Source: Fragilariopsis cylindrus CCMP1102 (taxonomy: Eukaryota; Bacillariophyta; Bacillariophyceae; Bacillariales; Bacillariaceae). Taken from it: a stretch of DNA of 64,000 nt. Positions 32,705-43,908 of this stretch are shown here, in pieces (within the stretch, counting starts at the first letter, position 1; each line of letters opens with the position of its first letter). The notes under the pieces were generated by a model that did no database searches, was not told where the DNA came from, and saw only the letters and a list, made by a program, of their open reading frames with translations. The stretch spans positions 1 through 64,000 of the forward strand of contig FMBT01000293.1 of the NCBI GenBank assembly GCA_900095095.1, written 5' to 3'. A program made the translations under genes and the position numbers.

Positions 32705-33913
32705 ATGAAGTTTTTAATTCTCTTATTTTCGATTCTTTCGGCTGTTTCAGCCTTCTCGCCATCGTTTTTGGGCTCAAAACTCTCAAATGGGTAAGCAATC
32801 AAGCCAAGAAGGAAAAAAAACGAAAGAAAAGTTGTATTTTATATTCTTCGATCTACATCATTTCATATTAAGGGGTCCGGTCCAACCATAATTTCTGATT
32901 CCTTCTTCTTTTTTTCTTTATCTTCATTCTCCATTATTTTATTTAAATTCTTGTCATGCGATTTTTTCTTTTTCTAGTCTATCGAACGTACCTTCATCGA
33001 CATGTTTGGAAATGAAGTACACTCTCGTTTTGGTGAGACACGGAGAATCCACATGGAATGACGAGAATCGATTTACTGGATGGTATGATTGTCCATTGAG
33101 TGAATCAGGACTTAAGGAGGCCCAAGCTGGTGCAGAGCTATTGAAGAACGAGGGATTTACATTCGATGTCGCATACACTTCAACACTGAAAAGAGCTATC
33201 AAAACACTATGGATTATCCTTGAGGAAAATAATTTGATGTACATTCCTATCATAAATACCTGGCGATTAAATGAAAGACACTATGGAGGTACGAGATTTT
33301 ATCATCTACTGATATGTATATATGTATTTGCTTTACTTGAAAGACATATCTGATTGATTGAATTATTGAACTAATATATATTTATATCTGCTTATCTCTT
33401 TTTAACTCGTTTATTACAGCGTTACAAGGGTTAAACAAGCAACAAACTGTCGACAAACACGGTAAAGAACAAGTCTTAGTTTGGCGTCGTTCTTATGATA
33501 TTCCTCCACCTGCTTTGGACGAATCATCTGAGTATTACCCAGGAAACGATGCTATGTATGCTAATGTGCCAAAAGATGAGCTACCTAAGACAGAGTCTCT
33601 GAAATTGACCGAAGATCGATTCCTAGTAGAATGGAATGAAAATTTGGTACCATTGATCAAAAGTGGAAAGAAGGTAATAATTGCTGCTCATGGTAACACT
33701 CTCCGTGCTCTTGTGAAACATTTGGATGGTATCTCTAGTGACGAAATTACTGGATTGAATATCCCAACCGGCGTTCCTTTGGTTTACGAATTAGACGAAG
33801 ATATGAAGCCAATCGCTCAGGACGATGCAATTGCACCATTGACCGGAAAATACCTTGGAGATCTTGAGAAAGTTAGAGAGCGTATCGGAGCTGTTGCAGC
33901 TCAAACCAAATAA
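32705..33913 (+). CDS. PGAM: Phosphoglycerate mutase, cofactor-dependent, plastid-type presequence
   Basis: Three exons: 32705-32790, 32978-33288 and 33420-33913; 296 aa. It interconverts 3- and 2-phosphoglycerate. Exon 1 encodes nothing but a signal peptide ending AVSAFSPSF, a near-ideal ASAFAP plastid motif. The catalytic domain starts at [14 protein letters not shown] with the phospho-His, then [42 protein letters not shown] (joined across the second intron) and [13 protein letters not shown] with the second active His. All catalytic residues are present. Length is normal for a dPGM plus presequence. Placing the step in the plastid would connect Calvin-cycle 3-phosphoglycerate to lower glycolysis. 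Confidence 0.95.
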
Positions 33914-35222
33914 ATATTATGCTACTTTTCATATCATGTCATAAAATGTTTGAATCTTTGTTAATCAATTATAATATATGTCACATCTACATTCGGTAGA
34001 TTTCGTTATAATACTTATTATGTTTTACATATTTCACTAGACTGTCATTTAATAGTATTACATTGTTTCCATTTCTTTTAATACTCATGTTTTGTTTTTT
34101 AATTGTATCACCATAGATAAGCAAACCAGCTGTGCTGATCTACTGATGTTTCTATGAATTCTACTACTTCTCCCAACAGCAACAGCAACAGCAACCCACT
34201 TGCTTACTTAAAGGCTTCATGCTGCTGTACCCATACTTCAAACAATGATTCATTTTCCAATGGATTGAAAGCTCACAGTTCTAGTATTATAACAATCCAA
34301 ACTAAATAACTCCTATATTTTGCTTCTGAGCTGCCAATGCTGATCACCACTAATTAAAAACTGACAGACTTTGAAACATGTAGATTTCACAAGCAGCACT
34401 GACTAGTTTCTAGCTAAAAATATCACTACATTGTTGCTTTAGAAACCAGTAAAAATTGCTGTCAATAATAATCAGTTTGGAATATTATCTTGTTACCTGT
34501 TATATTTTGCTTTAGACTACTAGGGAATATAGCATCCCCATTGGAAGACTATGTCACAATGATTGTTTAAATGGATTATTTTTTCATACTGGGGTTGCAT
34601 GTATCTATCTGACTGGATTCTTTATCTCAGGGCAACATGTCATATCATACGTCCCTACTCTATATTTTTATTGAACTGCCCTACCCACAGTATTTTGAAT
34701 TCATTGTGTTTACGCATATTATAAAGATCTACAAAAATTGAGCACAGTGGTGAAGTGAGGACTTCAAAGGACAATAACACTGGTTCTTAGAATTTTTAAC
34801 TATAAACTATGTGGTTGAAATTTTTTTTGTCTCCATATTCATGTGCATTTTGCAGCAGCTGCTATTGCTTTGTCATCTTTTTAGTTATACACAATTGTTG
34901 AAGCTGTAGAAAAGCATCAGTAGAACGTTGACAGCGGAAAGGCTGTACTAGACCTTGTAGACAAATAGCAACAATGAACGGGGGATGTGATGATAGAGAA
35001 GGCCTACCTACATCAACATCTTTGGGGCTATCTTATAGCACCAACAATCTTGTTGGTGTTGGCGAATGGGACGGGATATATGCTAATGTTTTGTTTTCCA
35101 AGAATTTTTCATCACGCAAGGCAAGTCAAGGGAGGAAAAAGTACAATGAATGGAACCAGTCCCTCATCATTTCTTAAGTGTACAGGTCAATATTTTAGAG
35201 TTGTATGTGTTTGTTGTGTTTG

Positions 35223-35256
<34 letters not shown>

Positions 35257-35890
35257 ATGTTCAATGGCCGTTTAAAACTTAAAATGAACACTACTGCTAT
35301 ATAATTAATTGTATGGACACATGATTTGAGTGACAGACTAACCTAACCTCTACTCTGATCTGTATAATTGAATGTATGGTTATAATAAGCTATAATATTC
35401 CGATACTATTATTCATTGTGATCTATATTGAAGTTGTTACTCTCCCTCTTCACCTTCCCACGATCACTCTTCGTTTTTCGCTTTATTATTATTTATGTCC
35501 TTGTTGCAACTCCGCGCAAAATGTGATACATCACGGCGTTTCATTAATAGCGGGCAAAAGTTGATGCCAACAAAAGGGTCACATTCGAAATGTGACACCC
35601 GGTGTCAAAATAAATACTTCATAGTGTACAATGATGTACTATGTGAAATTAAGCACGATGTCGTAAAGTCATCACGACTAACATCTTGAAGTTATCAGAA
35701 TACAAGACTTCAGCCATACACATTTATTGTAGTACTGCGTTTTAGTTGCTTGGGCGTTACTGTTACACAATCTGCAAAAGGAAATTATCGTATCAAAAAG
35801 TAACAACCCGAACAGAAAAAGTTGACATACGGTACCTTACACACAATCATAATATATTACGAACAGATAGCAACACAACTACAAACCAAA
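33914..35890. other. Long gene-free region with GT microsatellite
   Basis: Nearly 2 kb without a supported gene. Short open frames between 34974 and 35304 on two overlapping frames are the best candidates, but they run into the GT repeat and lack protein-like conservation that I can see. The sequence may include worn mobile DNA; I could not identify ends or a family. Confidence 0.5.
35224..35252. repeat. (GT)n microsatellite
   Basis: About 14 GT units in the gene-free tract. Confidence 0.95.
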
Positions 35891-36253
35891 ATGAACTATT
35901 TTAACCAAAACTTATTTATCACAATCGTTATTCTTGTCGTTACGATGAACGTCGATCAAACTGCTTATGGATTAGCAGGAATTCGATTCGTTCGTCATGT
36001 TGTTCAAAACAAAAGTATTTGGGGCGACAAAAGTAGACAGCAACAAAAAAGTAGATTTACTCCCGTTCAAGTTCTTGGTTTGACGGTAGTAGACAACACC
36101 GACGACACGAATGATATTAATCTCGGAGTTACTACTGCTACTGCTACTGCTACTGCTGCAACAGTTGAAGAATCATTTTTTGATGCTGATTCATACCGTC
36201 AAGAAATGACAGATTTGGTTTTTCAACGAAATATGCAACGAATGAATCAATAA
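35891..36253 (+). CDS. Small signal-peptide protein of unknown function
   Basis: The Met at 35891 is chosen over one 23 codons upstream because it begins a good signal peptide (NLFITIVILVVTMNVDQTAYG). The product is about 120 aa. The mature part is basic, then has an alternating Ala-Thr tract (TATATATAATV) and ends in a compact block SYRQEMTDLVFQRNMQRMN. That block resembles C-terminal ends of other small diatom proteins I have seen, but no function is known. The motif at the signal end lacks Phe at +1, so an endomembrane or secreted location is as likely as plastid. Confidence 0.6.
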   Translation: MNYFNQNLFITIVILVVTMNVDQTAYGLAGIRFVRHVVQNKSIWGDKSRQQQKSRFTPVQVLGLTVVDNTDDTNDINLGVTTATATATAATVEESFFDADSYRQEMTDLVFQRNMQRMNQ

Positions 36254-36586
36254 CAATTTCTTTTTACAGCCATATGCAAGCTACAAGCTAATAACATAAC
36301 TATGCATAGATAGGATACACGTGTGATCCTCCTACAAATAGAGAATATCGAAAGTAAATGGAAAACAATGTAATATATAGAATAATATACAGTACAATAC
36401 AATAAAATAAAATCAACCCATCATATTTATTTATTTGAGCGTTTCTAGCTAGATCATTATTATATAGCTAGCTAGTGTTATTCTAGTGGAAGAAGCAGAC
36501 GATGATGTCCGCCTTAAGTTCCAGCTAGTTTTGGGGGGTTATTTTATCAATATTATGATTGTTGTTTTGTTATTAATTCTTTGTAT
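36254..36586. other. Convergent spacer
   Basis: 333 bp, AT-rich, with GCTAGC/AGCTAGCT palindromic words near 36450-36475. Nothing else recognised. Confidence 0.5.
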
Positions 36587-37692
36587 TCAAATATCTTCGA
36601 TTATGGATGACTTAGACAACATTATTTTTTGAAATGCTTCCATTGTTTTAGCAGTCCGTTTACCCATGATACGAGATCCTAATGCACGTTTTGCACTACC
36701 AACAAATCCAGTAACAGCATCAGTTAAATATCGTGAACTAAATGTTAATAACATACTCGAGGTATTAGCATTATAATTGCGGTAGGGACAGCAAACCCCA
36801 TCTGCTGTACGGAATGATGACCACAACTCACATAAAACGTACGATTCATTAAATGTCTAATATTCTTTTCTTTATCGGAATACATAGTTCGATGTTATAA
36901 TGCAATGTATGGTTTACCATTAATATTATAGTTAGTCCATCCAAACGTCTCTTTTGCATTATCATTGATATTATCATTATTATTATCACTAGATGATGAC
37001 GATGATGGCCAAGATAGAATGTAGTCCGAAGATTATTCTGCACTGTTTTTTCCTGTAATTGTTTTCCAGGGTAGAAGTATTCACCACCTTTTCTTAAGTA
37101 TGGTGATATTCCCTCCAGTCCGCTTTGTTGATATTCTTCTAATCGGCCCTGTAATATCTTACTAAATACCGTTTCGACTTAGTCTTTTGCTTTCGCTTGA
37201 TTGGTATTATCGATAGCCTGAAACATGTCAATTTCCTTTCGTGATAAGTCTAATTCATCACCACCTTGAAATTTTAGATAAGTTTCAATCATACCATTAA
37301 CAGATTCATTCGGTAATAACTTTTAACAGATGAAAAATCTAAACTACTATCACTATGATCAATATCAACAACGATCTGTTGTATTGTCGAATCGGATTCC
37401 ATCTTATATGGACTTTCGAAAAAATCATGTTCAAATGTGCCATCAATATTATGGCCATGCATTGTTCCAACTGCAATCATAGTTGCCAGATCACGATCTG
37501 TTAATGTTTCAATACCACTAACACTATTCACAACATAACCCTTTTTTACTTTTGCAATATCTTGCTTAGTAGATCCAACCTTAGTTAAGATCTCATCTAC
37601 GTCGTATAGTAAAGGTGTCGCGCTTTCATTCACATTTACATTCACATTCACATTTATCGTCGTCGTCAATTGCTGATTGTGCTACAATGCAT
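36587..37692 (-). pseudogene. Conserved-looking gene broken in several frames
   Basis: On the minus strand an ATG at 37692 is followed by blocks in different frames that together read as one protein of about 365 residues: an Asn-Val tract, YDVDEILTKVGSTKQDIAKV, LTDRDLATMIAVGTMHGHNI, SVNGMIETYLKFQGGDELDL, QGRLEEYQQSGLEGISPYLR, GWTNYNINGKPYIAL, HRTMYSDKEKNIRHLMNR, WSSFRTADGVCCPYRNYN, LTFSSRYLTDAVTGFVG and SAKRALGSRIMGKRTAKTME. At least four frame changes (near 37668, 37320, 37025 and 36815), each equal to one missing base, and two in-frame TAA codons (near 37160 and 36900) interrupt it. I believe the blocks belong to a family found in other diatoms but know no function. The stops make true decay more likely here than at other broken loci. 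Confidence 0.6.
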
Positions 37693-38287
37693 GTCCTTAC
37701 TGACTATTATTATTATTATTATTGGCCTTACTCTATTTCAAAAGATATAGACGTTGCTCCCTTGGCTTTTCTTCGGTCGATATGATGTCTTCATCTCGGC
37801 TGACGAAATGTTCAATGCCAATGTGTCATACTTGCATTTTGCTGTCTTTCTAGTGTTCTGGTCGCTGCAACGCTTTCGATTTCCAAAGAACAAGAACTAG
37901 CTTCAATCAATCCATTTTTGCTTCGCTTCGCATACAAAAAAGATACTTTTTGTTAATTCACGCGGGACTCCAGATGGGGGGGATGCGATTTTTAAAAATA
38001 TTACATATAAATTTTTATCCACGTATGAACGGAAGATGGGTGCGGCAATAATAGTCCAAAAGACATATGTACTGTCGTGTATCCAATGATCGTTCGATCA
38101 CAAACATGACAAACATCGAAACAACTCGTCAACGACCACACATTGAATATCTGTCATTTAGCAGTAAAGTAAGTCTATGCAAAAGTATCTAGCTAGTAAG
38201 TACAAGATCTCTCATTTATTCTATCAGTTGCCGTCAACTGAATCGCCCAAGCAATCTTAAACAAGCAGAGAAGTAAACTCAAGATAA
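37693..38287. other. Divergent promoter region
   Basis: 595 bp, with short ATT repeats near 37708-37722. Nothing else recognised. Confidence 0.55.
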
Positions 38288-40687
38288 ATGGAAGGAAAGT
38301 ACGAAAAAGCCCAAAACGGTGATTATGACGAGGCATTCCTCCGACGATTCGCGGCACAAATTGGTACTGCACTGCGAGAACGGGAAGATGACAAAGACAA
38401 GCAAAGTTCTAATATTCCAAGCATAGAAGAGTCTGTAGAGGATCTATACAGATCTCTTGTATTTGACGAACCATCAATAGATCATATTTCGAATCTACCC
38501 GTTGTTGCCTCGGCACTTGCAAGACAACTCTTATCATCATCGTCAACAACATCATCTTACGCCCTCAGCAACAGACTTCTGAATGGGGTTGTATACCTTT
38601 GCAATCAGAATACGACGCTAGTGGTGGCGAAATCAGAAAATGAAAATGAAAGTAATAACCACAACAATGATACTGTAGTTCATTCTACGATAAAAACTGC
38701 TATGGCTAAGTTGGCATTCTCTATACTCATTGACATTCCCCTTGAATGTTGCCGTGGTGAAAGTCCATCATCGGAAAGGAATATGAATAGAATTAAGAAC
38801 ATACTTGGATCCTACAAAGGTAGTTCTATGCAAGACAAACAAAATAACGTAACAAACACAAAATCATCAACGTCAACAATAGATGACGATAGTTCTCATT
38901 CCAACAATATACATAACGAAGATAAGAAGCGCAGCATGTCGAATTTCATGAAAAACAATGACGATAATGTTAATAGCTCATCGTCATCAAATAACAAAGA
39001 GGACGACAATAATAATAATGCTGTTGAGGAGATACAACAACAAAAACAACAATCTATTGTCGAAGAAGTCTGGGCAATAGAGTCAGATCCATCCGATTAC
39101 GATTTTGGTGAAGATAACCCAGCTGATGTTATAATGTCGGCGGGAGCAGATACAATTCTAGAAGAGAATGACTGGTTAGATCCAAAGGTCTTGTCTCGAC
39201 CAGATCTAAGTTTGACTCTACAACAAACAAGGGATTCCATCGGGACTCTCCTACAGCTTGCTAGCTACACTCTGTTGGAACCAATTTTCTACTTACCACA
39301 GAAAGATACGTCACGTTATGCATCCCAATTAACACAGTTAGTTCTTACTTTGCTTAAACCGAGAAGGAAGGATAGATCGACGTCGTCATCATTATCTGAG
39401 AGCTCTCTATTGGATAGTTCTGTGGATTATGCAATCTTGTATCCTTTGTGGATTCTACGAGATGCAGCTGCTTATCACACCAACAGTACAAGTAAAACGA
39501 TACGACAATCATGTACAACCAATTATGGACAAATATATCTAGAAATATTACAAACACTATTGGCGATAGATCAGGCATATCTACAAGATATTGGATCTTC
39601 AGCAACATCGATAAAAGCTACATCCGATCCTGACCTCGACTTGTGTGTTGCATCGATTGTTGGTCTATCTGCCTTGTCCGCTTGGTGTAGTATGCAAAAA
39701 AAGTTTACCCAATCTACAGTCGATGCTATTGTAGATTCTATGAACGACTTGTCCCACGTTGTTGAACGAGCGGAGCGAACCTATAAGAAAAATCTACCAA
39801 ATACATTAATTCCCATTCTGGAGATACTTTCAGGTATATACTATGATCATGTGGACAGTAACATATCGTCTACTAGCTCTGTACCGCAGACATTGCTAAA
39901 TTCCGGCTTCTTACGTCAGATTCTTGCTCTCCTTACTTTAGATGGTGAAGCCTCAACGAGAGATTTATTGGGATTCCATCACGCACTTTGGGGTTTATGT
40001 CAGTCTTTTCCCAAGATTGTAGGAAAATACGTATTTCGATACCCTGGAAGTTCACAAATAATCCGGTCGTATGCGACAAACCTAGGTTCTTCGTCTCCTC
40101 AAAATTGCGTACAATCCATACTATGGAATATTTATGGATGGTATCAATGTACGCAATCATCCTTGGCCAGCGGTGGTATGAACACTGTATTGAAGAAGAT
40201 TGGTTCGTCAACCAGCGATGGCAAAAAACTCTTGAACACTTCTCGACTCACCGAGGATGAATGTAGTGAAGTTTGTTCAAAAGCATGGTCTCAACTTTGC
40301 AAGTTGGTGATCCAAGCCTTAGAAGCATCATCTACTATTGGTAGTGATGATGCAGGAGCAGAGAAAGTCATTCAAGAATGGGGTCGTTTGTTGGTGCTAT
40401 CGAGAATATCATCTATCGCTACACACTTCAAGAGTTTAATTGATCCATCGCTTCTCGACGACATATCTATCGTCATATCTAGTCAATCAAAACAAATAAT
40501 AATAGACAAAACGGACGAATTAAAATCTCGCGAAGATGGCAAGGCAAATGACGACAAGAATGACGACGATAAAGAAAGACGAAAACCATCTAGGAGGCAA
40601 AGAATTATTTCCCAAGCTCATAAAGTGCTAAAGGAGTACAAACTCTTCTTCCTTGGTACTGTTGTTGGAACATCCAAAACTGACTAA
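38288..40687 (+). CDS. Large alpha-helical protein of unknown function
   Basis: Intronless, 799 aa, unbroken. I recognise no named domain. Residues 1-185 and 310-720 look helical and leucine-rich, with repeated hydrophobic pairs consistent with an ARM/HEAT-like solenoid (for example SRYASQLTQLVLTLLKPRRK, LDLCVASIVGLSALSAWC, LLGFHHALWGLCQSFPKIVG). A low-complexity Asn/Ser/Asp region (~185-270) separates the halves, followed by an acidic stretch WAIESDPSDYDFGEDN. The C-terminus is basic then hydrophobic (RRKPSRRQRIISQAHKVL, YKLFFLGTVVG). No signal peptide. It ends 88 bp from the stop of the convergent glycine-zipper gene. Confidence 0.75.
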   Translation: MEGKYEKAQNGDYDEAFLRRFAAQIGTALREREDDKDKQSSNIPSIEESVEDLYRSLVFDEPSIDHISNLPVVASALARQLLSSSSTTSSYALSNRLLNGVVYLCNQNTTLVVAKSENENESNNHNNDTVVHSTIKTAMAKLAFSILIDIPLECCRGESPSSERNMNRIKNILGSYKGSSMQDKQNNVTNTKSSTSTIDDDSSHSNNIHNEDKKRSMSNFMKNNDDNVNSSSSSNNKEDDNNNNAVEEIQQQKQQSIVEEVWAIESDPSDYDFGEDNPADVIMSAGADTILEENDWLDPKVLSRPDLSLTLQQTRDSIGTLLQLASYTLLEPIFYLPQKDTSRYASQLTQLVLTLLKPRRKDRSTSSSLSESSLLDSSVDYAILYPLWILRDAAAYHTNSTSKTIRQSCTTNYGQIYLEILQTLLAIDQAYLQDIGSSATSIKATSDPDLDLCVASIVGLSALSAWCSMQKKFTQSTVDAIVDSMNDLSHVVERAERTYKKNLPNTLIPILEILSGIYYDHVDSNISSTSSVPQTLLNSGFLRQILALLTLDGEASTRDLLGFHHALWGLCQSFPKIVGKYVFRYPGSSQIIRSYATNLGSSSPQNCVQSILWNIYGWYQCTQSSLASGGMNTVLKKIGSSTSDGKKLLNTSRLTEDECSEVCSKAWSQLCKLVIQALEASSTIGSDDAGAEKVIQEWGRLLVLSRISSIATHFKSLIDPSLLDDISIVISSQSKQIIIDKTDELKSREDGKANDDKNDDDKERRKPSRRQRIISQAHKVLKEYKLFFLGTVVGTSKTD

Positions 40688-40775
40688 CTTCTTTTAAAAT
40701 ATTTAAAACTACCAGTAGTATGTTTGCCTGTATAAATTAATAGAAAAAAAGCATATAATTTTAAAATTTGATTCG

Positions 40776-41213
40776 CTAAGTATTTTGGAGATTCATTATC
40801 TGCTGCTTGTCATTACGCTGTAGTCTACTAGAAATCCAATTACAACCTTTCACAATCCCCTTCGATGTTTTCTCTTTAATATTATGTTTCTTATCAAATT
40901 TCTTTATGCTACTACCTAAGTCACCCATTGCATCCCCTGTAACTCTTGCAGCCTTACCGGCATCACCTTTATTTTTGCTCGCAATCAATGCCGCTCCACC
41001 AGCTGCAGCCATTCCAATGACAGGACCAGCAAGGGCAAGACCTACAATCCCACCTGCGACTGCTGCGCCCCCAACCTGCCGCTTGCTCGTCCGATGATTG
41101 CTGGTATTATTAGTATTATTGCTGGGAATGTCGCTACCCGACGTCTGCGGTATTTGGACTGTCTCTTGGTTCTTAACAGTGCACATCGTGTTGTATGGGA
41201 TTGAAATCTGCAA
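40776..41213 (-). CDS. Small glycine-zipper protein
   Basis: Intronless, up to 145 aa; the Met at residue 10 is an alternative start. A polar N-terminus leads to an Ala/Gly-rich hydrophobic segment (GGAAVAGGIVGLALAGPVIG, continuing as MAAAGGAALIAS) with the small-xxx-small spacing of a glycine zipper. Then comes a basic amphipathic region KAARVTGDAMGDLGSSIKKF and KGIVKGCNWISSRL. Such proteins often insert in or remodel membranes. Homologues of similar design occur across stramenopiles, but the function is unknown to me. Confidence 0.65.
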   Translation of the reverse strand: MQISIPYNTMCTVKNQETVQIPQTSGSDIPSNNTNNTSNHRTSKRQVGGAAVAGGIVGLALAGPVIGMAAAGGAALIASKNKGDAGKAARVTGDAMGDLGSSIKKFDKKHNIKEKTSKGIVKGCNWISSRLQRNDKQQIMNLQNT

Positions 41214-41660
41214 TTCGATCCTACTGTTGCTTCCGTTTGCACAGCAGTTTTGTTTTGCTGATTGAAATGAATTATGAGAAAGTTGTATCAGTTTTAAAGT
41301 TGTATGTTTTATCTTCTTGTTTTATGAAAATTAAAATCGTGCTGGAGTCGTGTTTCAGTGGGGGGTTCGGGAATATATAAACGACAAAAACCACAAAATA
41401 AATTCGAACATAGGAGTAGTCAGTCGAGTGAGTCGAGATTTAAGATAAAAAGCATTGACGTCAAGTACTACTTTAGGTCCTATATGAGTACAGTATATAC
41501 ACATACTGTACAGTACATAATAGATATATCTATATGCATATATTTCTATTTCTTTTGACTTTTGAATCAGGGGAGCATGATTTCACTTAAATTGTATTAT
41601 GGAAAGATTTATATGAAAATATTTTACATTTTTATATCTTATTCGCTATTAAAATGTTTA
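41214..41660. other. Intergenic region
   Basis: 447 bp upstream of the glycine-zipper gene and downstream of the PhyH gene. No feature recognised. Confidence 0.6.
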
Positions 41661-43305
41661 TCATTTCTTCTTTTTGAGTTTCTTTAATTCTGCTTCTAAT
41701 GTCTTCAGTGTGTATTTAGATAGAAGTTCTGGTCGGATGCTTGCTGGATTCCCGGGGTAACCAATTGCACTATTCTTGAACGTAAAATAAAACAAGGATC
41801 GACTTATCCCTGATTCATTAGCCCCTCCACAATGCAATAATCTCGAATCGAAAATACCACATGATCCTTTCGGTAACAAACCCAATAATGACGGTGATGT
41901 CCTAAGCAACTTGTCCTTTGGAGATTCACCCGTAGCACGATCCAATTGGTCGTCCCGAAAAACTGTATGCGCCGTTGTTGTGTGAGTGCTAGGGATCCAT
42001 GTTGTGGGTCCCATATCTTTTTTTATATCCTGTAATGCAATGAAACAAGTATACATATCTGCCTCCTCGTCATCAGAAGTGCAAGGAGTGTCAGGGTGTA
42101 CGACCTGACGCTGACTTCCGTTATCACTTATCAGACAAGACAACTCATACAAGGAAGGATCTTTACCGAGCATTGAAGACATCATTTTTCCCACTGGACT
42201 TTTCTGTAGTACATGCAATAGTGCATCGACAACTACTACATCGTCTTCTAATGGTATTGTTAGATCGCATCGATTATCTTTCAATAGGACATTTGCAAAT
42301 CGCGCAAGTGGCTTTACATCTCCATTCCGCACCAGCTCATCGGATTGTTTTCTCAAATCGGATACATAGTTTCTTAAGTGGTCCGCTATATCATCAGTTA
42401 GAACATTATCAATCCTAACAACCCCAAGTTTCCTTAATTCCTTTCCAAAATGCTACATCATCATAATCATCGACAACAACAACAACGAACAACAACAATA
42501 ACAGGATAGCGTGTGCGTATTTTGACGAGAAAAATTCAAAAAGACAGTAGCAAGACAAAAAAATTGGATGAGCGTCTTATAACAATTATGTATACTTTAA
42601 GTAAGATGAAACCTCCATTATCATACACATGGTCATAGAAGAAAATTATTTTGATAATGGAAGTCAAAAGTGTATGCAATCTAGTAGGACTATGCAACTC
42701 AAAATTCAAACTCTCACCTTGGCAGAAGCCTTGATATCAGAAGATTTCATACCCGAGGACGCAGCGAAACCTTTAGCCTGTGTACCAGCCCCTTTTCTTC
42801 GTCGACATGAACCAAAGACATAGATTAAGTTAGTATAGCGTCAAAAGTAAGATAAAATAAATTAGAAAAGACGACGAATACAATGCCGATATATAAGTGA
42901 AAAACAAACTTACATGATTGATTGTTCTATCGGAGTTCCTGTATTGAGCATCAGATCTGATTCCACCGCACCCCGCTCCACCAATAACCTCTCTTGTTCT
43001 TTGTAAAGCGATGGCAATTCGCTGTCAGGAGCATTAACCGATGTCGTGGAAGAAGAAAGTCGAGAACGGCAACGATCCTTCGATAAATTTCGATAATGAT
43101 GGCGCTGGTTCAATATCGTCTTTTCATGATTTGACGACAATTTAGACGAGAATCCATGCACAACCTGAGCGGGCGAAATTAAGTAGAGTGAGACTACTGT
43201 CATCAGGAACAAGTTAACCATCATCAGATTCGTCCTATTACAAACCATTTCTATCGAGGTGTATTTTGCTTTGATACTCGACGTAAATAATAAATATCGA
43301 AGCAA
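41661..43305 (-). CDS. PhyH-type Fe(II)/2-oxoglutarate dioxygenase with plastid-like presequence
   Basis: Three exons on the minus strand: 43305-42914, 42796-42718 and 42452-41661, about 420 aa; the Met at 43248 is the more natural start because it opens the signal segment MMVNLFLMTVVSLYLISPA, ending VVHGFSSKL. The joined protein reads through KGAGTQAKGFAASSG to HFGKELRKLGVVRIDNVLTD. The dioxygenase core has the HxD iron pair in RQVVHPDTP, a long insert, CFIALQDIKKDMGPTTWIPS, the distal His in DSRLLHCGGANES and an Arg just after it for 2-oxoglutarate. These residues are intact, so the enzyme is probably active; the substrate cannot be predicted. The acceptor at 42797 was chosen by frame, since a nearer AG gives a stop. 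Confidence 0.82.
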
Positions 43306-43816
43306 TACTAAATGCGAACTTCGTTTTCTCCTTTTGATTTTGATGTATTTTTAAATTTGTGATTTCTCAGTAGCTCGATATAAAGCTGGTACAGTAGCTT
43401 GAAGCTACTAGTATATAGTAGCAGCAGTAATAATAGATAGTGGCACATAATATTTATTACATGTCAAAAAATTTCATTACGTACTTGTACAATGTTTGTA
43501 CGTATGTTTAGCTTAGTATGATCGTATGTATGAGCATTATTTTAAAAGCGCACGTTACAGTACTATATATAGAGATCACAAAATTTAGTATTTCCTAGTT
43601 ATTGAATTAGTTAGTTAATTTGTTTGACGTAGCTACGAACGTACAAGCTATCAGTTACTATATTTTATAATCTTGTAAAAAATATCCCACTTGTCTAATA
43701 TAATAGTATGCTTCGTTGTTCCACGTTGAGCAAAATGTTTTCGAACGATTTTCATTGTTATACACGAATGAACAAATGGATGGATATACTGTATATATAA
43801 TCCTATATAATATAGA

Positions 43817-43848
<32 letters not shown>

Positions 43849-43908
43849 ATTGTTTATATGCGACCTCTCTAAAGGAAGTGATCAATTGTCTATAACATCA
43901 GATAACTT
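43306..43908. other. Intergenic region with GT microsatellite
   Basis: 603 bp with many TACTAG/CTAGTA words and a GT tract. No gene recognised. Confidence 0.55.
43817..43844. repeat. (GT)n microsatellite
   Basis: 14 GT units, 65 bp beyond the ankyrin gene stop codon, probably in its 3' UTR. Confidence 0.95.
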
